DNA of 64,000 nt from Cellulomonas xiejunii. Its GTDB lineage: Bacteria > Actinomycetota > Actinomycetes > Actinomycetales > Cellulomonadaceae. The DNA is taken from NCBI RefSeq assembly GCF_024508315.1, contig NZ_CP101987.1:2170001-2234000 (forward strand). The letters run 5' to 3'. Under the pieces are notes generated by a model. It saw nothing but the letters and a program-made list of their open reading frames with translations. It made no database searches and was not told where the DNA came from. Shown here in pieces: positions 56,243-64,000 of this stretch (the stretch's first letter is position 1; every line of letters begins with the position of its first letter). The position numbers were made by a program, and so were the translations under genes.

Positions 56243-57850
56243 TCACCCGCCGAGGGCCGCCAGCAGGGACCGCGCGTCCGGGCTGCGGTCGAGCAGCTCG
56301 CCGACGTGCGCGCGTGTGCCCCGCAACGGGTCCCGCATGGGCACACGCTGCAGGGTCTGTGTGCCGGGGACGTCGAAGACCACGGAGTCCCAGCTCGCTG
56401 CGGAGATCTGCGCGCCGTAGCGCGCGACGGCCTCACCGCGGAAGTACGCCCGCGTGTCCTGCGGCGGGTGCTGGACCGCGTCCTCGACCTGCTCGGGCGT
56501 CACCAGCAGGTCGACGGCACCGGCTGCGGCGAGCCGGTGGTACAGGCCACGCTCGGGCCGCACGTCGGACCACTGGAGGTCGACCGCGGCCAGACGCGGG
56601 TGGTCCCACGCCAGGTGGTCGCGTCGCCGCATACCGTCCAGCAGGCGCAGCTTTGCGAGCCACTCCACCTCGCGTGCGCACGACGCCGGTTCGTCACCGA
56701 GGCGACGCAGCAGCGACTCCCACCGGTCGAGGACGTCGGACGTCTGCTCATCCAGGCTGCCGCCGACCGCGTCGAGAGCCGCCCGCACGGCGGCCAGGTA
56801 CTCGGCCTGGATCTCCAGGGCCGTGAGCCGGCGCCCGTCGACCAGCTCGAGACGTTCCGTGAGCGACACGTCGTGGCTGACCCGGTGGACGGCTTGGACG
56901 GGGTCACGCAGCGCGAGCCGGTCGACCGTCTGGGCGATCGTGCGGGCCCTCCCGCCCGCCTCGGCCTGCTCGACGAGCCACAGGACGAGCGACGTCGTGC
57001 CGAGCCGCAGGTACGTCGCCACCTCGAGCATCGTGGCGTCGCCGATGATGACGTGCAGGCGGCGCCAGCGTGCCGGGTCGGCGTGCGGCTCGTCACGCGT
57101 GTTGACGATGGGACGGCGCAGCGTCGTCTCCAGGCCGACCTCGGCCTCGATGTAGTCCGCGCGCTGCGAGAGCTGGAACCCGGAATGCTCACCGCGCTGA
57201 CCCAGCCCCACCCGGCCGGCACCCGTGAACACCTGGCGCGTCACGAGGAACGGCGTCAGCCGGGCGACCAGGTCGCTGAACGGCACGGCGCGGTCCACCA
57301 GGTAGTTCTCGTGGGTGCCGTACGTCGCACCCTTGCCGTCGACGTTGTTCTTGTACAGGGTCACGTCGGGCAGCGCCGGGGTGGCGGCGAGCCGACGCAC
57401 GGACTCCAGCATGACGAGCTCGCCGGCCCGGTCCCACCGCACCGCGTCGAGCGGCGTCGTCACCTCGGGTGAGGAGTACTCGGGGTGCGCGTGGTCGACG
57501 TACAGCCGCGCGCCGTTCGTGAGGATGACGTTCGCCGCCCCCGGGTCCTCGTACTCCTCGACGTCGGAGCGCGGCATCTCCTGCGGTCCGTCGCCGGACG
57601 GCGCCGGGACGGTCGGTGAGTCGGTGAGCATCGACGGGTGCGCGGACGCGCGCTGCAGGTGGTACCCGCGGGCGTCGTGCAGGGGGTCCTCGTCGTCGTA
57701 GTCCCAGCGCGCGCGTGACCGCCCGGCCTCCCGCGCCGTGGCGTGCACGGCCACCACGTGGCTGGACAGGAGCATCGGGTTGGCCAGAGGTCGTCCCGGC
57801 TGCAGGACGCCGTACTCCGTCTCGATCCCCATCACGCGCCGCACGGTCAC
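56243..57850 (-). CDS. dop: Pup deamidase/depupylase
   Basis: Dop deamidates the C-terminal glutamine of Pup and removes Pup from substrates. The 535-residue protein starts RRVMGIETEYGVLQPGRP, with the ATP/metal glutamates, then the Dop loop region absent from PafA (about 35-80, DYDDEDPLHDARGYHLQRAS). The shared PafA/Dop core follows ([55 protein letters not shown]). I chose the GTG at 57850, with GGGTGG five bases upstream; TAGGGT seven bases upstream would also fit a leaderless start. It converges on the giant membrane protein. Confidence 0.96.
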   Translation of the reverse strand: MTVRRVMGIETEYGVLQPGRPLANPMLLSSHVVAVHATAREAGRSRARWDYDDEDPLHDARGYHLQRASAHPSMLTDSPTVPAPSGDGPQEMPRSDVEEYEDPGAANVILTNGARLYVDHAHPEYSSPEVTTPLDAVRWDRAGELVMLESVRRLAATPALPDVTLYKNNVDGKGATYGTHENYLVDRAVPFSDLVARLTPFLVTRQVFTGAGRVGLGQRGEHSGFQLSQRADYIEAEVGLETTLRRPIVNTRDEPHADPARWRRLHVIIGDATMLEVATYLRLGTTSLVLWLVEQAEAGGRARTIAQTVDRLALRDPVQAVHRVSHDVSLTERLELVDGRRLTALEIQAEYLAAVRAALDAVGGSLDEQTSDVLDRWESLLRRLGDEPASCAREVEWLAKLRLLDGMRRRDHLAWDHPRLAAVDLQWSDVRPERGLYHRLAAAGAVDLLVTPEQVEDAVQHPPQDTRAYFRGEAVARYGAQISAASWDSVVFDVPGTQTLQRVPMRDPLRGTRAHVGELLDRSPDARSLLAALGG

Positions 57851-57857
57851 GGCGTCC

Positions 57858-57863
57858 ACCCTA
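57858..57863 (-). promoter_or_regulatory. possible -10 element for dop
   Basis: TAGGGT on the minus strand is seven bases before the dop GTG, within the range of leaderless promoters. It overlaps a GGGTGG ribosome site, so the two readings compete. Confidence 0.35.
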
Positions 57864-57917
57864 GGCGCCGCGCCGCCGACCGGCGGCACGTGCCCGAGGG
57901 CCAGGACGCCGGCGCCC

Positions 57918-57939
57918 GCCGCGCGCCGTCACGCGCGGC
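57918..57939 (-). terminator. possible hairpin after mpa
   Basis: An 8-bp GC stem (57918-57925 with 57932-57939) with a six-base loop lies four bases beyond the mpa stop, between mpa and dop. It has no T-tract. Confidence 0.4.
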
Positions 57940-57942
57940 AGG

Positions 57943-59577
57943 TCAGAGGTACTGACCGGTGCTCGTGACGTTCTCGATGGTCCGCGAGGCGTCGACGCCC
58001 TTCTTGCCCTGCACGATCGTGCGGATGAACACGATCCGCTCGCCCTTCTTGCCGGAGATCCGCGCCCAGTCGTCGGGGTTGGTCGTGTTCGGCAGGTCCT
58101 CGTTCTCCTTGAACTCGTCGACGCAGGCCGACAGCAGGTGGTCGACCCGGATGCCGCGCTGACCGGTGGAGAGCAGGTCCTTGATCGCCGACTTCTTCGC
58201 GCGGTCGACGACGTTCTGGATCATCGCGCCGGAGTTGAAGTCCTTGAAGAACAGGACCTCCTTGTCACCGCTGGCGTACGTGACCTCGAGGAACCGGTTC
58301 TCGTCGGCCTCCGAGTACATGCGCTCGACGACCCGCGAGATCATGGCCTCCACGGCGGCCTGTCCCGAGCCGCCGTGCTCGGCGAGGTCGTCCCCGTGGA
58401 TCGGCAGGTCCGGCGTCAGGTACTTCGCGAAGATCTCCCGCGCGCCCTCGGCGTCGGGCCGCTCGATCTTGATCTTCACGTCCAGCCGCCCGGGCCGCAG
58501 GATCGCGGGGTCGATCATGTCCTCGCGGTTCGACGCCCCGATCACGATGACGTTGTCGAGACGCTCGACGCCGTCGATCTCCGAGAGCAGCTGCGGCACG
58601 ATCGTCGTCTCGACGTCGCTGGAGACACCCGTGCCGCGCGTCCGGAACAGCGACTCCATCTCGTCGAAGAAGACGACGACGGGGTGGCCCTGCGACGCCT
58701 TCTCGCGCGCCCGGGCAAAGATGAGGCGGATGTGCCGCTCCGTCTCACCCACGTACTTGTTGAGCAGCTCGGGGCCCTTGACGTTGAGGAAGAACGAGCG
58801 GGCGTCGGCGGCGTCCTCGCCACGCGCCGATGCGGCGGTCGCCGCGAGCGAGTTCGCGACGGCCTTCGCGATGAGCGTCTTGCCGCACCCGGGAGGGCCG
58901 TACAGGAGCACACCCTTGGGCGGCTTGAGCCCGTGCTCGCGGAACAGCTCGGGGTGCAGGAACGGCAGCTCGACGGCGTCGCGGATCGCCTCGATCTGCG
59001 GTCCGAGGCCACCGATGTCGGTGTAGTCGATGTCCGGGACCTCCTCGAGGACCAGCTCCTCGACCTCGGCCCGCGGGATGACCTCGAACACGAACCCGCT
59101 GCGCGCGTCGATCGTCAGCGCGTCGCCCACGCGCACGCCGCCGTCGGCGACCTGACCGGCGAACCGGACGACCCGCTCCTCGTCACCGCGCCCGACGACG
59201 AGCGCACGGCCCTCGCCCAGCATCTCCTTGACGGTGACGATCTCGCCGACCTTCTCGTAGCCGCCGGCCTCGACGACCGTGAGTGCCTCGTTGAGCATGA
59301 CCTCCTGGCCGGGACGCAGGTGGTGCACGTCGAGGGTCGGGCTCGCGCCGACGTGCATCTTGCGGCCCGCGGAGACGATGTCGACCGAGCCGTCCTCGCG
59401 CGCACCGAGGAACGTCGCGTACGTCCCCGGCGGCTTGGCGAGGTCGTCCACCTGCCGCTTCAGCTCGAGGATCTGCTCACGCGCCGCGACCAGGGCCTCG
59501 CTGAGCCGTTCGTTCTTCGCGGCGAGCACCGCCAGCTCGCGTTGCAGGTCACGTCCAGGGGCAACGGGTTCGGTCAT
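57943..59577 (-). CDS. mpa: proteasome-associated AAA ATPase
   Basis: Mpa (ARC) recognises Pup and unfolds pupylated proteins into the proteasome. The 544-residue protein has an N-terminal coiled coil (about 10-47), two OB-type segments (about 50-200), and an AAA domain with Walker A GPPGCGKT (about 230) and Walker [13 protein letters not shown] (about 300), arginine-finger region [20 protein letters not shown]. It ends GQYL, the tail that docks into the alpha ring. GGAGG lies eight bases before the ATG. A TTGACA at 59670-59675 and a TAGGGT at 59656-59661 lie upstream but too close together to form one promoter. Confidence 0.97.
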   Translation of the reverse strand: MTEPVAPGRDLQRELAVLAAKNERLSEALVAAREQILELKRQVDDLAKPPGTYATFLGAREDGSVDIVSAGRKMHVGASPTLDVHHLRPGQEVMLNEALTVVEAGGYEKVGEIVTVKEMLGEGRALVVGRGDEERVVRFAGQVADGGVRVGDALTIDARSGFVFEVIPRAEVEELVLEEVPDIDYTDIGGLGPQIEAIRDAVELPFLHPELFREHGLKPPKGVLLYGPPGCGKTLIAKAVANSLAATAASARGEDAADARSFFLNVKGPELLNKYVGETERHIRLIFARAREKASQGHPVVVFFDEMESLFRTRGTGVSSDVETTIVPQLLSEIDGVERLDNVIVIGASNREDMIDPAILRPGRLDVKIKIERPDAEGAREIFAKYLTPDLPIHGDDLAEHGGSGQAAVEAMISRVVERMYSEADENRFLEVTYASGDKEVLFFKDFNSGAMIQNVVDRAKKSAIKDLLSTGQRGIRVDHLLSACVDEFKENEDLPNTTNPDDWARISGKKGERIVFIRTIVQGKKGVDASRTIENVTSTGQYL

Positions 59578-59765
59578 GTGATCGGCCTCCGTTCCGCGTC
59601 GCGGTGCACCGTCGTGCGGTCCACCGTGCACGTCGCTGTGCCTGCTGGTCAGACGACCCTAACCGCCCGTGTCAACACTCCGCGCGGGCCGCGCCGCGTG
59701 CGGCGGCAGCGTCCCGCACCGTGGACACCCACCGTGCTGCGGCACGGTGCGGGCGCACCTGCGGG

Positions 59766-60815
59766 TCACTCACCCGTGGCAGGCCCCTGCGGGCCGAGGT
59801 CCTCGGGCGCGACGTGGAGCTCGCGGCGGGCCCGGCGGATCTTCTTGGCCGACGTCTCGCGCTCCCCCATCGCCTCGGGCGACCACAGCTCGGTGTCGGT
59901 GGCGGGCGCGCCGTCCTCGGCGACCGGGTACGAGCCCTTCGCGGGGCGCCGCTTGCGGTGCGGCGGCTCGACCCCGTCGGCGAGGCGGCGGGTCGTCAGG
60001 AGGAACCCGGTGTGCCCGATCATGCGGTGCTGCGGACGGACCGCGAGCCCTTCCAGGTGCCACCCGCGGACCATGGACTCCCACGCCTCGGGCTCGGTGT
60101 AGCGGCCGTCGCTGCGCACGTCCTCGGCCAGGCGGGACAGCTGCGTCGTCGTCGCGACGTAGCAGACCAGCACCCCACCCGGCGCGAGGGCGTCGGCCAC
60201 CACGTCGAGGTTCTCCCACGGGGCCAGCATGTCGAGCACGACGCGGTCGACCTCGCCGGGGCCGGCAGCCGTCGGCAGGACGTCGGCGAGGTCGCCGAGG
60301 CGCAGGTCCCACGCGGGGTGGGGACCGCCGAAGAACGACTCGACGTTGCCCCGGGCGATCGCCGCGAAGTCCTCGCGCCGCTCGATCGACACCAGGCGGC
60401 CCGCGTCGCCGACGGCACGCAGCAGCGACAGCGTCAGACCACCGGAGCCCACGCCCGCCTCCACGACGGTCGCCCCGGGGAAGACGTCGCCCATGGTGAC
60501 GATCTGCCCGGCGTCCTTGGGGTAGACGACGGCCGCGCCCCGCGGCATCGACAGCACGTGGTCCGCCAGCAGGGGACGCAGCGCGAGGTACTCGATGCCC
60601 GACGTGTTCTGCACCACCACGCCCTCGGACGCCCCGATGAGCTCACTGTGCCGCAGGTAGCCGCGGTGCGTGTGGAAGTTGCCGTCCGGCTGCAGGGTGA
60701 TGGTGTGCAGCCGGCCCTTCGGGTCGGTGAGCTGCACGCGCTCCCCGGCGCGGAAGGGTCCGCGCCGCTGGGCGGCCCCGGTCGGTGCGGGTGCGGCGGC
60801 GTCGTGGGTGGTCAC
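59766..60815 (-). CDS. trmI: tRNA (adenine-58-N1)-methyltransferase
   Basis: Methylates A58 in the tRNA T-loop with SAM. The 349-residue protein has a beta-rich N-terminal domain (GERVQLTDPKGRLHTITL), the motif YPKDAGQIVTMGDVFPGATVVE leading to the SAM loop EAGVGSGGLTLSLLRAVG, and the catalytic-region VLDMLAPWENL. A lysine/arginine-rich C-terminal extension of about 70 residues (HRKRRPAKGSYPVAE) follows the fold. GTG at 60815 is inferred from homology; TAGACT lies eight bases upstream. Confidence 0.93.
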   Translation of the reverse strand: MTTHDAAAPAPTGAAQRRGPFRAGERVQLTDPKGRLHTITLQPDGNFHTHRGYLRHSELIGASEGVVVQNTSGIEYLALRPLLADHVLSMPRGAAVVYPKDAGQIVTMGDVFPGATVVEAGVGSGGLTLSLLRAVGDAGRLVSIERREDFAAIARGNVESFFGGPHPAWDLRLGDLADVLPTAAGPGEVDRVVLDMLAPWENLDVVADALAPGGVLVCYVATTTQLSRLAEDVRSDGRYTEPEAWESMVRGWHLEGLAVRPQHRMIGHTGFLLTTRRLADGVEPPHRKRRPAKGSYPVAEDGAPATDTELWSPEAMGERETSAKKIRRARRELHVAPEDLGPQGPATGE

Positions 60816-60844
60816 GGGCGCCGAGTCTAGGTGCCGCGCGCGTG

Positions 60845-61975
60845 TCACCCTCGCAGCGCCGCGACGACGTCCCGCGTGCGCACGAGCGCCACCACGCGCC
60901 CGTCGACGACGGCGGCGACCACGGGGCCGTGCGCGGACGCCGCGGACAGCGCACGCAGCAGCGCGTCCCCCGTCAGGGAGCCGTCGACGACCGCGCCGAC
61001 GGGCAGGGGGGTCGAGACCGCCAGGACGGTCGTCGTACCGGCCAGGTCCGCCGGGACGCGCGCAGCGGCCTCGGTGTCGACGTACGCCGCGGGGCGGCCG
61101 TCGGGGGCGAGCACGACGACGTCCGCCGTGTGCGCCGCGGCAGCCGTCTCCCGCGCCTGCGCGAGCGACGCCTGCGCCCCGACGACGACGGCCGGCCGCC
61201 CGATGCTCTGCAGCGTGAGGGAGTCCACGACGCGGCCCGTCCGCCCGGCCCGCACGGCGGCCGACGCACCCGACCACAGGAACGCACCGATGAGGGCGGC
61301 CCACGCCACCGAGACGAGGTCGGGCGTGACGCCGGCGAGCCACGGCCGGACGAGCACGACGAGCACCACGCCGACCGCGACGACGCGCCCGGTCCACCCC
61401 GCGACCACGCTGCCGCGGTGGCGGTCCCGCGTGGCCGCCCACACGGCCGCCTCGAGGATGCGGCCGCCGTCGAGCGGGAGCCCCGGCACGAGGTTGAACA
61501 GGCCGACGAACCCGTTGGCGACGGCCCCTGCCCACAGCACGGTCTGCAGCAGCGTGCCGTCGGGCACCGCGTGGTCCGCGACCAGCATGAAGCCACCCGC
61601 GAGGACGAGGTTGGCGACCGGTCCGACGACCGCGACGAGCGCACTCGTCCCCGGGGTGGCCGCCGCACCGCCGAACGTGGTGTGCCCGCCCCACAGCGTG
61701 AGCACGAAGGCGTGCGGCTGCTGGCCCCGGGCCTTGGCGACCAGACCGTGCGCGAGCTCGTGGACGAGCACGGACGCGAACAGCAGGACGACGAACACGA
61801 GAGCCACGACGTACGGCAGCGCACCACCGCCCCCCGTCCAGGTCTGCACGCTGGGCGCGAAGACCAGCGTCAGCACGACGGCCGCGAGCAACCAGCTGGG
61901 GGCCAGGACGACGGGTGCGCCGGCGACGTGCCCCAGCACCCAGCCGGAGGGACGCGGGGGTCGCGGTGAGCTCAC
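60845..61975 (-). CDS. M50 site-2-type metalloprotease with C-terminal CBS region
   Basis: A 376-residue membrane protease. The zinc motif HELAH (72-76) lies at the end of a membrane helix, and the third ligand D169 is in NLVPGLPLDGG. About six helices fill residues 14-240. The C-terminal 120 residues (IGRPAVVVGAQASLAQA, VVLAPDGRPAAYVDTEA) look like a CBS pair, as in SpoIVFB-type group III proteases. Substrates are unknown; regulated cleavage of membrane proteins is likely. GTG at 61975 has TAGGCT six bases upstream and no Shine-Dalgarno, a leaderless pattern. Confidence 0.92.
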   Translation of the reverse strand: MSSPRPPRPSGWVLGHVAGAPVVLAPSWLLAAVVLTLVFAPSVQTWTGGGGALPYVVALVFVVLLFASVLVHELAHGLVAKARGQQPHAFVLTLWGGHTTFGGAAATPGTSALVAVVGPVANLVLAGGFMLVADHAVPDGTLLQTVLWAGAVANGFVGLFNLVPGLPLDGGRILEAAVWAATRDRHRGSVVAGWTGRVVAVGVVLVVLVRPWLAGVTPDLVSVAWAALIGAFLWSGASAAVRAGRTGRVVDSLTLQSIGRPAVVVGAQASLAQARETAAAAHTADVVVLAPDGRPAAYVDTEAAARVPADLAGTTTVLAVSTPLPVGAVVDGSLTGDALLRALSAASAHGPVVAAVVDGRVVALVRTRDVVAALRG

Positions 61976-61981
61976 GTCGTC

Positions 61982-61987
61982 AGCCTA
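61982..61987 (-). promoter_or_regulatory. -10 element of a leaderless M50-protease promoter
   Basis: TAGGCT on the minus strand stands six bases before the GTG of the protease gene. It lies 70 bp from the divergent element of the RecB-like gene. Confidence 0.55.
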
Positions 61988-62057
61988 CGTTCCGCCGCAC
62001 CGGCCGCCGGGGCGGCACGGGCGGCGACCGCAAGGCGGAGGTGTCGGCGGTCGCGCC

Positions 62058-62063
62058 TACGCT
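62058..62063 (+). promoter_or_regulatory. -10 element of a leaderless RecB-like promoter
   Basis: TACGCT on the plus strand stands exactly six bases before the GTG at 62070. Confidence 0.5.
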
Positions 62064-62069
62064 CGTCGC

Positions 62070-62966
62070 GTGAGCGTGGACACCCAGCAGGACCGAACGC
62101 CCGTGGACCCACCGACCGACGGGCCGACCGACGAGCCGCGCGTCCCGGGGCTGTCGCCCTCGCGCGCCAACGACTACCTGCAGTGCCCGCTGCTGTTCCG
62201 CTTCCGCGCCGTCGACCGCCTTCCCGAGCCCGCGTCGCCCGCGGCGGCTCGCGGGACGCTCGTGCACGCCGTCCTCGAGAAGCTCTTCGACCTGCCGGCC
62301 GCCGAGCGGACGCTCGAGGCGGCGTGCGCCGCGCTGCCCGAGCGCTGGGCGGAGGTGCTGGAGCAGGACCCCCGGTGCGTCGACCTGCACACGACCGATG
62401 CGGAGCGCGAGGAGTTCCTCGCCGGGGCCGAGCGGCTGCTGGCCACCTGGTTCACCCTCGAGGACCCGACGCGGCTCGAGCCGCGGGCCCGCGAGCTGCA
62501 GGTGCGCCACGACCTCGACGGCGGACCGCGGCTGCGGGGCGTCGTCGACCGCGTCGACGTCGCACCGAACGGCTGGGTGCGCGTCGTGGACTACAAGACG
62601 GGCCGATCCCCGCGCGCCGGGTACGAGAGCTCCGCGCTGTTCCAGATGCGGTTCTACGCGTACGTCGTGTGGCGGACGCGTGGCGTGCTGCCGAAGCGGC
62701 TGCAGCTGGCGTACCTCGGCGACGGCGTGGTGGTCAGCCACGAGCCGACCGAGTCCGAGATGCACACGCTCGAGGCGCGCGTGCGGTCGATCTGGGCCGG
62801 CATCGAGGACACCGCCCGCTCGGGCGACTGGCGCCCGCGCCCCTCGCGGTTGTGCGACTGGTGCTCGTTCCGCGACCGGTGCCCGTCGTTCGGCGGGACG
62901 CCGCCACCGGTCCCGGAGGGGGCGGTGGAACGCGCGATCGGGGTGACGCCCTCGCCGGCCGGCTGA
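62070..62966 (+). CDS. RecB-family PD-(D/E)XK exonuclease with Fe-S cysteines
   Basis: A 298-residue nuclease. LSPSRANDYLQCPLLFRF (about 28-45) starts the fold, followed by RGTLVHAVLEKLF with the histidine, the PD-(D/E)XK core GVVDRVDV and VVDYKTG (about 155-175), and Q-x-x-x-Y in QMRFYAYVV. C39 and the C-terminal CDWC...C (about 262-271) form the four-cysteine set of AddB/Cas4-type Fe-S nucleases. It is a stand-alone nuclease without helicase, as found next to trmI and the M50 protease in actinobacteria. The GTG start lacks a Shine-Dalgarno. Confidence 0.93.
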   Translation: MSVDTQQDRTPVDPPTDGPTDEPRVPGLSPSRANDYLQCPLLFRFRAVDRLPEPASPAAARGTLVHAVLEKLFDLPAAERTLEAACAALPERWAEVLEQDPRCVDLHTTDAEREEFLAGAERLLATWFTLEDPTRLEPRARELQVRHDLDGGPRLRGVVDRVDVAPNGWVRVVDYKTGRSPRAGYESSALFQMRFYAYVVWRTRGVLPKRLQLAYLGDGVVVSHEPTESEMHTLEARVRSIWAGIEDTARSGDWRPRPSRLCDWCSFRDRCPSFGGTPPPVPEGAVERAIGVTPSPAG

Positions 62967-62999
62967 CGCCCCCGGCGGTGCACGGCAGCGTCCGGCGCG

Positions 63000-63680
63000 T
63001 CAGACGTGGTCGCGCAGGTCCAGCACCTCACCGCGCGCGATGCGCGCGATCGTGTCAAGGCCGATCCTCTCCAGCGATGACGTGCGCGAGACCTCCGTCG
63101 GCGGGTCCAGCACCACGTGGGAGTCGACGGCGACGACCCGCGCCCCGCTCGCCACGGCCGACGCCACACCCGAGCGGGAGTCCTCGAACGCCACGCAGTC
63201 CGTGATGTCGACGCCCAGCAGCCGCGCCGCGGTCAGGTACGGCTCCGGGTCCGGCTTGGGACGACTGACGGTGTCACCGCTGACCACGACGTCGAACAGC
63301 CCCACGGTGCGCGCGAAGGGCGCCGCCACCACCTCGAACGCCGAGGTCACGAGCGCCTGCGGCACCCCCGCGACGTGCAGTGCACCCAGGATGCGGTGCG
63401 CCCCCGCCTGCCAGGGGATGCCAGCGGCGACGGCGGCACGCACGGAGGAGTTGAGGGCGTCGGCGATCTCGGCGACCGGCAGGCCGACGCCCGCCGCCTG
63501 CAGGAGCCCGGCGGCGACGTCCATCGAGCTGCCGATCATCGCGACCGCCTGCTCGCGGGTCCACACCCCGCCGTGCGCCTCGACGAGCTCGATCTCGGCT
63601 GCCATCCAGTACGGCTCGGTGTCGATCAGCGTGCCGTCCATGTCCCACAGCACCGCCGCCGGGAGCACCTGCCCGGGCAT
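63000..63680 (-). CDS. HAD-superfamily phosphatase
   Basis: A 226-residue hydrolase. The nucleophile is D13 in LWDMDGTLID, the cap domain spans about 25-90, motif II threonine is in ALVTSAF, the lysine in SRPKPDPEPY and the acid pair in CVAFEDSRSGV. It resembles beta-phosphoglucomutase/CbbY-type HADs, but the substrate is unclear. ATG at 63680 has only a weak AGGT site. An in-frame CTG at 63731 has AGGAG six bases upstream, so a 243-residue form is possible. It converges on the RecB-like gene. Confidence 0.88.
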   Translation of the reverse strand: MPGQVLPAAVLWDMDGTLIDTEPYWMAAEIELVEAHGGVWTREQAVAMIGSSMDVAAGLLQAAGVGLPVAEIADALNSSVRAAVAAGIPWQAGAHRILGALHVAGVPQALVTSAFEVVAAPFARTVGLFDVVVSGDTVSRPKPDPEPYLTAARLLGVDITDCVAFEDSRSGVASAVASGARVVAVDSHVVLDPPTEVSRTSSLERIGLDTIARIARGEVLDLRDHV

Positions 63681-63833
63681 GTCGCGGACCTGGGCGCGGG
63701 CGGCGGTCGTGCGGTCGGCGAACGTGCTCAGAGCGGTCTCCTGGTGCGTGCGATCGGCTGGTGGACGGTCGGTCGAGCGTACCCGCGCACCCCCGTGCGC
63801 TCGCGGCGTCCGGCCGCGAAGGCCCACGCGCCC

Positions 63834-63839
63834 TAGGCT
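63834..63839 (+). promoter_or_regulatory. -10 element of a leaderless PAC2 promoter
   Basis: TAGGCT on the plus strand is followed by six bases and the GTG at 63846. Confidence 0.55.
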
Positions 63840-63845
63840 GGGACG

Positions 63846-64000
63846 GTGAACGAGGACGCAGCCCCGGACCTGCCGGCCCGTGAGACCGTCATGCTCGCGG
63901 CGTTCGAAGGGTGGAACGACGCGGGCAGCGCCGCGACGACGGCGCTCGAGCACCTGCACGACGTGTGGGGTGCCGAGCAGGTCGACGAGCTGGACCCTGA
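63846..64000 (+). CDS. PAC2-family protein (partial, cut by window end)
   Basis: The first 51 residues (ARETVMLAAFEGWNDAGSAA) match the start of PAC2-family proteins, which in eukaryotes act as proteasome assembly chaperones and in actinobacteria are found near Pup-proteasome and trmI genes. The bacterial function is unknown. The GTG start has TAGGCT six bases upstream. The frame runs off the right edge of the window. Confidence 0.85.
   Translation, partial: MNEDAAPDLPARETVMLAAFEGWNDAGSAATTALEHLHDVWGAEQVDELDP

Noticed and set aside
59656-59675. TTGACA plus TAGGGT as one promoter for mpa
   Set aside because: The gap is eight bases rather than about 17, so they cannot form one sigma-70 promoter.
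1-64000. CRISPR arrays, insertion sequences, integrases or prophage genes
   Set aside because: No regularly spaced repeats, transposase or phage proteins were found on either strand.

Overview
This window is chromosomal DNA from a very GC-rich Gram-positive actinobacterium, most likely a Micrococcales member close to Cellulomonas (inference). The support is a complete Pup-proteasome gene set, an ANTAR-type PdtaR regulator, frequent GTG starts, dense GTGA/ATGA gene overlaps and DUF485/ActP, HGxxPAAW-like and DUF4190 genes. The order coaE-rpsA-polA-pdtaR-pyk-lgt-trpA-trpB-trpC-trpE-hisI-hisF matches the backbone known from Mycobacterium and other actinobacteria, with lineage-specific blocks inserted. 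No phage, transposon, integron or CRISPR array was seen.

Layout. 0-4 kb: a small unknown gene, coaE, rpsA and pfkA, all on the minus strand. 4.2-9.7 kb: a peptide/nickel-type ABC operon (lipoprotein, two permeases, fused double ATPase). 9.8-16.6 kb: a methyltransferase, an acetate symporter pair (DUF485-ActP), polA, a hotdog thioesterase and a GNAT acetyltransferase. 16.9-22.5 kb: a branched-chain amino acid ABC operon (livHMGF) converging on its binding-protein gene across a shared hairpin; its LivH carries an unusual secreted N-terminal domain. 22.7-26.8 kb: pdtaR, a tRNA with anticodon CAA, an isochorismatase-like hydrolase, a membrane protein and pyk.

26.9-41.8 kb: a long minus-strand biosynthetic block. 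It holds glutamate synthase gltB/gltD, then lgt-trpA-trpB-trpC, four small membrane genes (two DUF4190, one DUF2752, one HGxxPAAW-like), a Trp-associated membrane protein, trpE and hisI. Many junctions overlap by four bases, which points to translational coupling. 41.9-47.3 kb: a heterodimeric ABC exporter with one degenerate ATP site, a DinB-like protein and hisF. trpD, trpG and the remaining his genes are not in the window.

47.3-59.6 kb: the Pup-proteasome region (FKBP lipoprotein, pafA, prcA, prcB, pup, dop, mpa), interrupted between pup and dop by an oppositely oriented 1,523-residue polytopic membrane protein. Pup is activated by Dop, ligated to targets by PafA, and the targets are unfolded by Mpa into the PrcAB core. 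59.7-64 kb: trmI, an M50 site-2-type protease, a RecB-like nuclease, a HAD phosphatase and the start of a PAC2-family gene. Several genes (polA, pdtaR, pyk, the M50 protease, the RecB-like nuclease, PAC2) have a TANNNT element exactly six bases before the start codon, the signature of leaderless transcription in actinobacteria.
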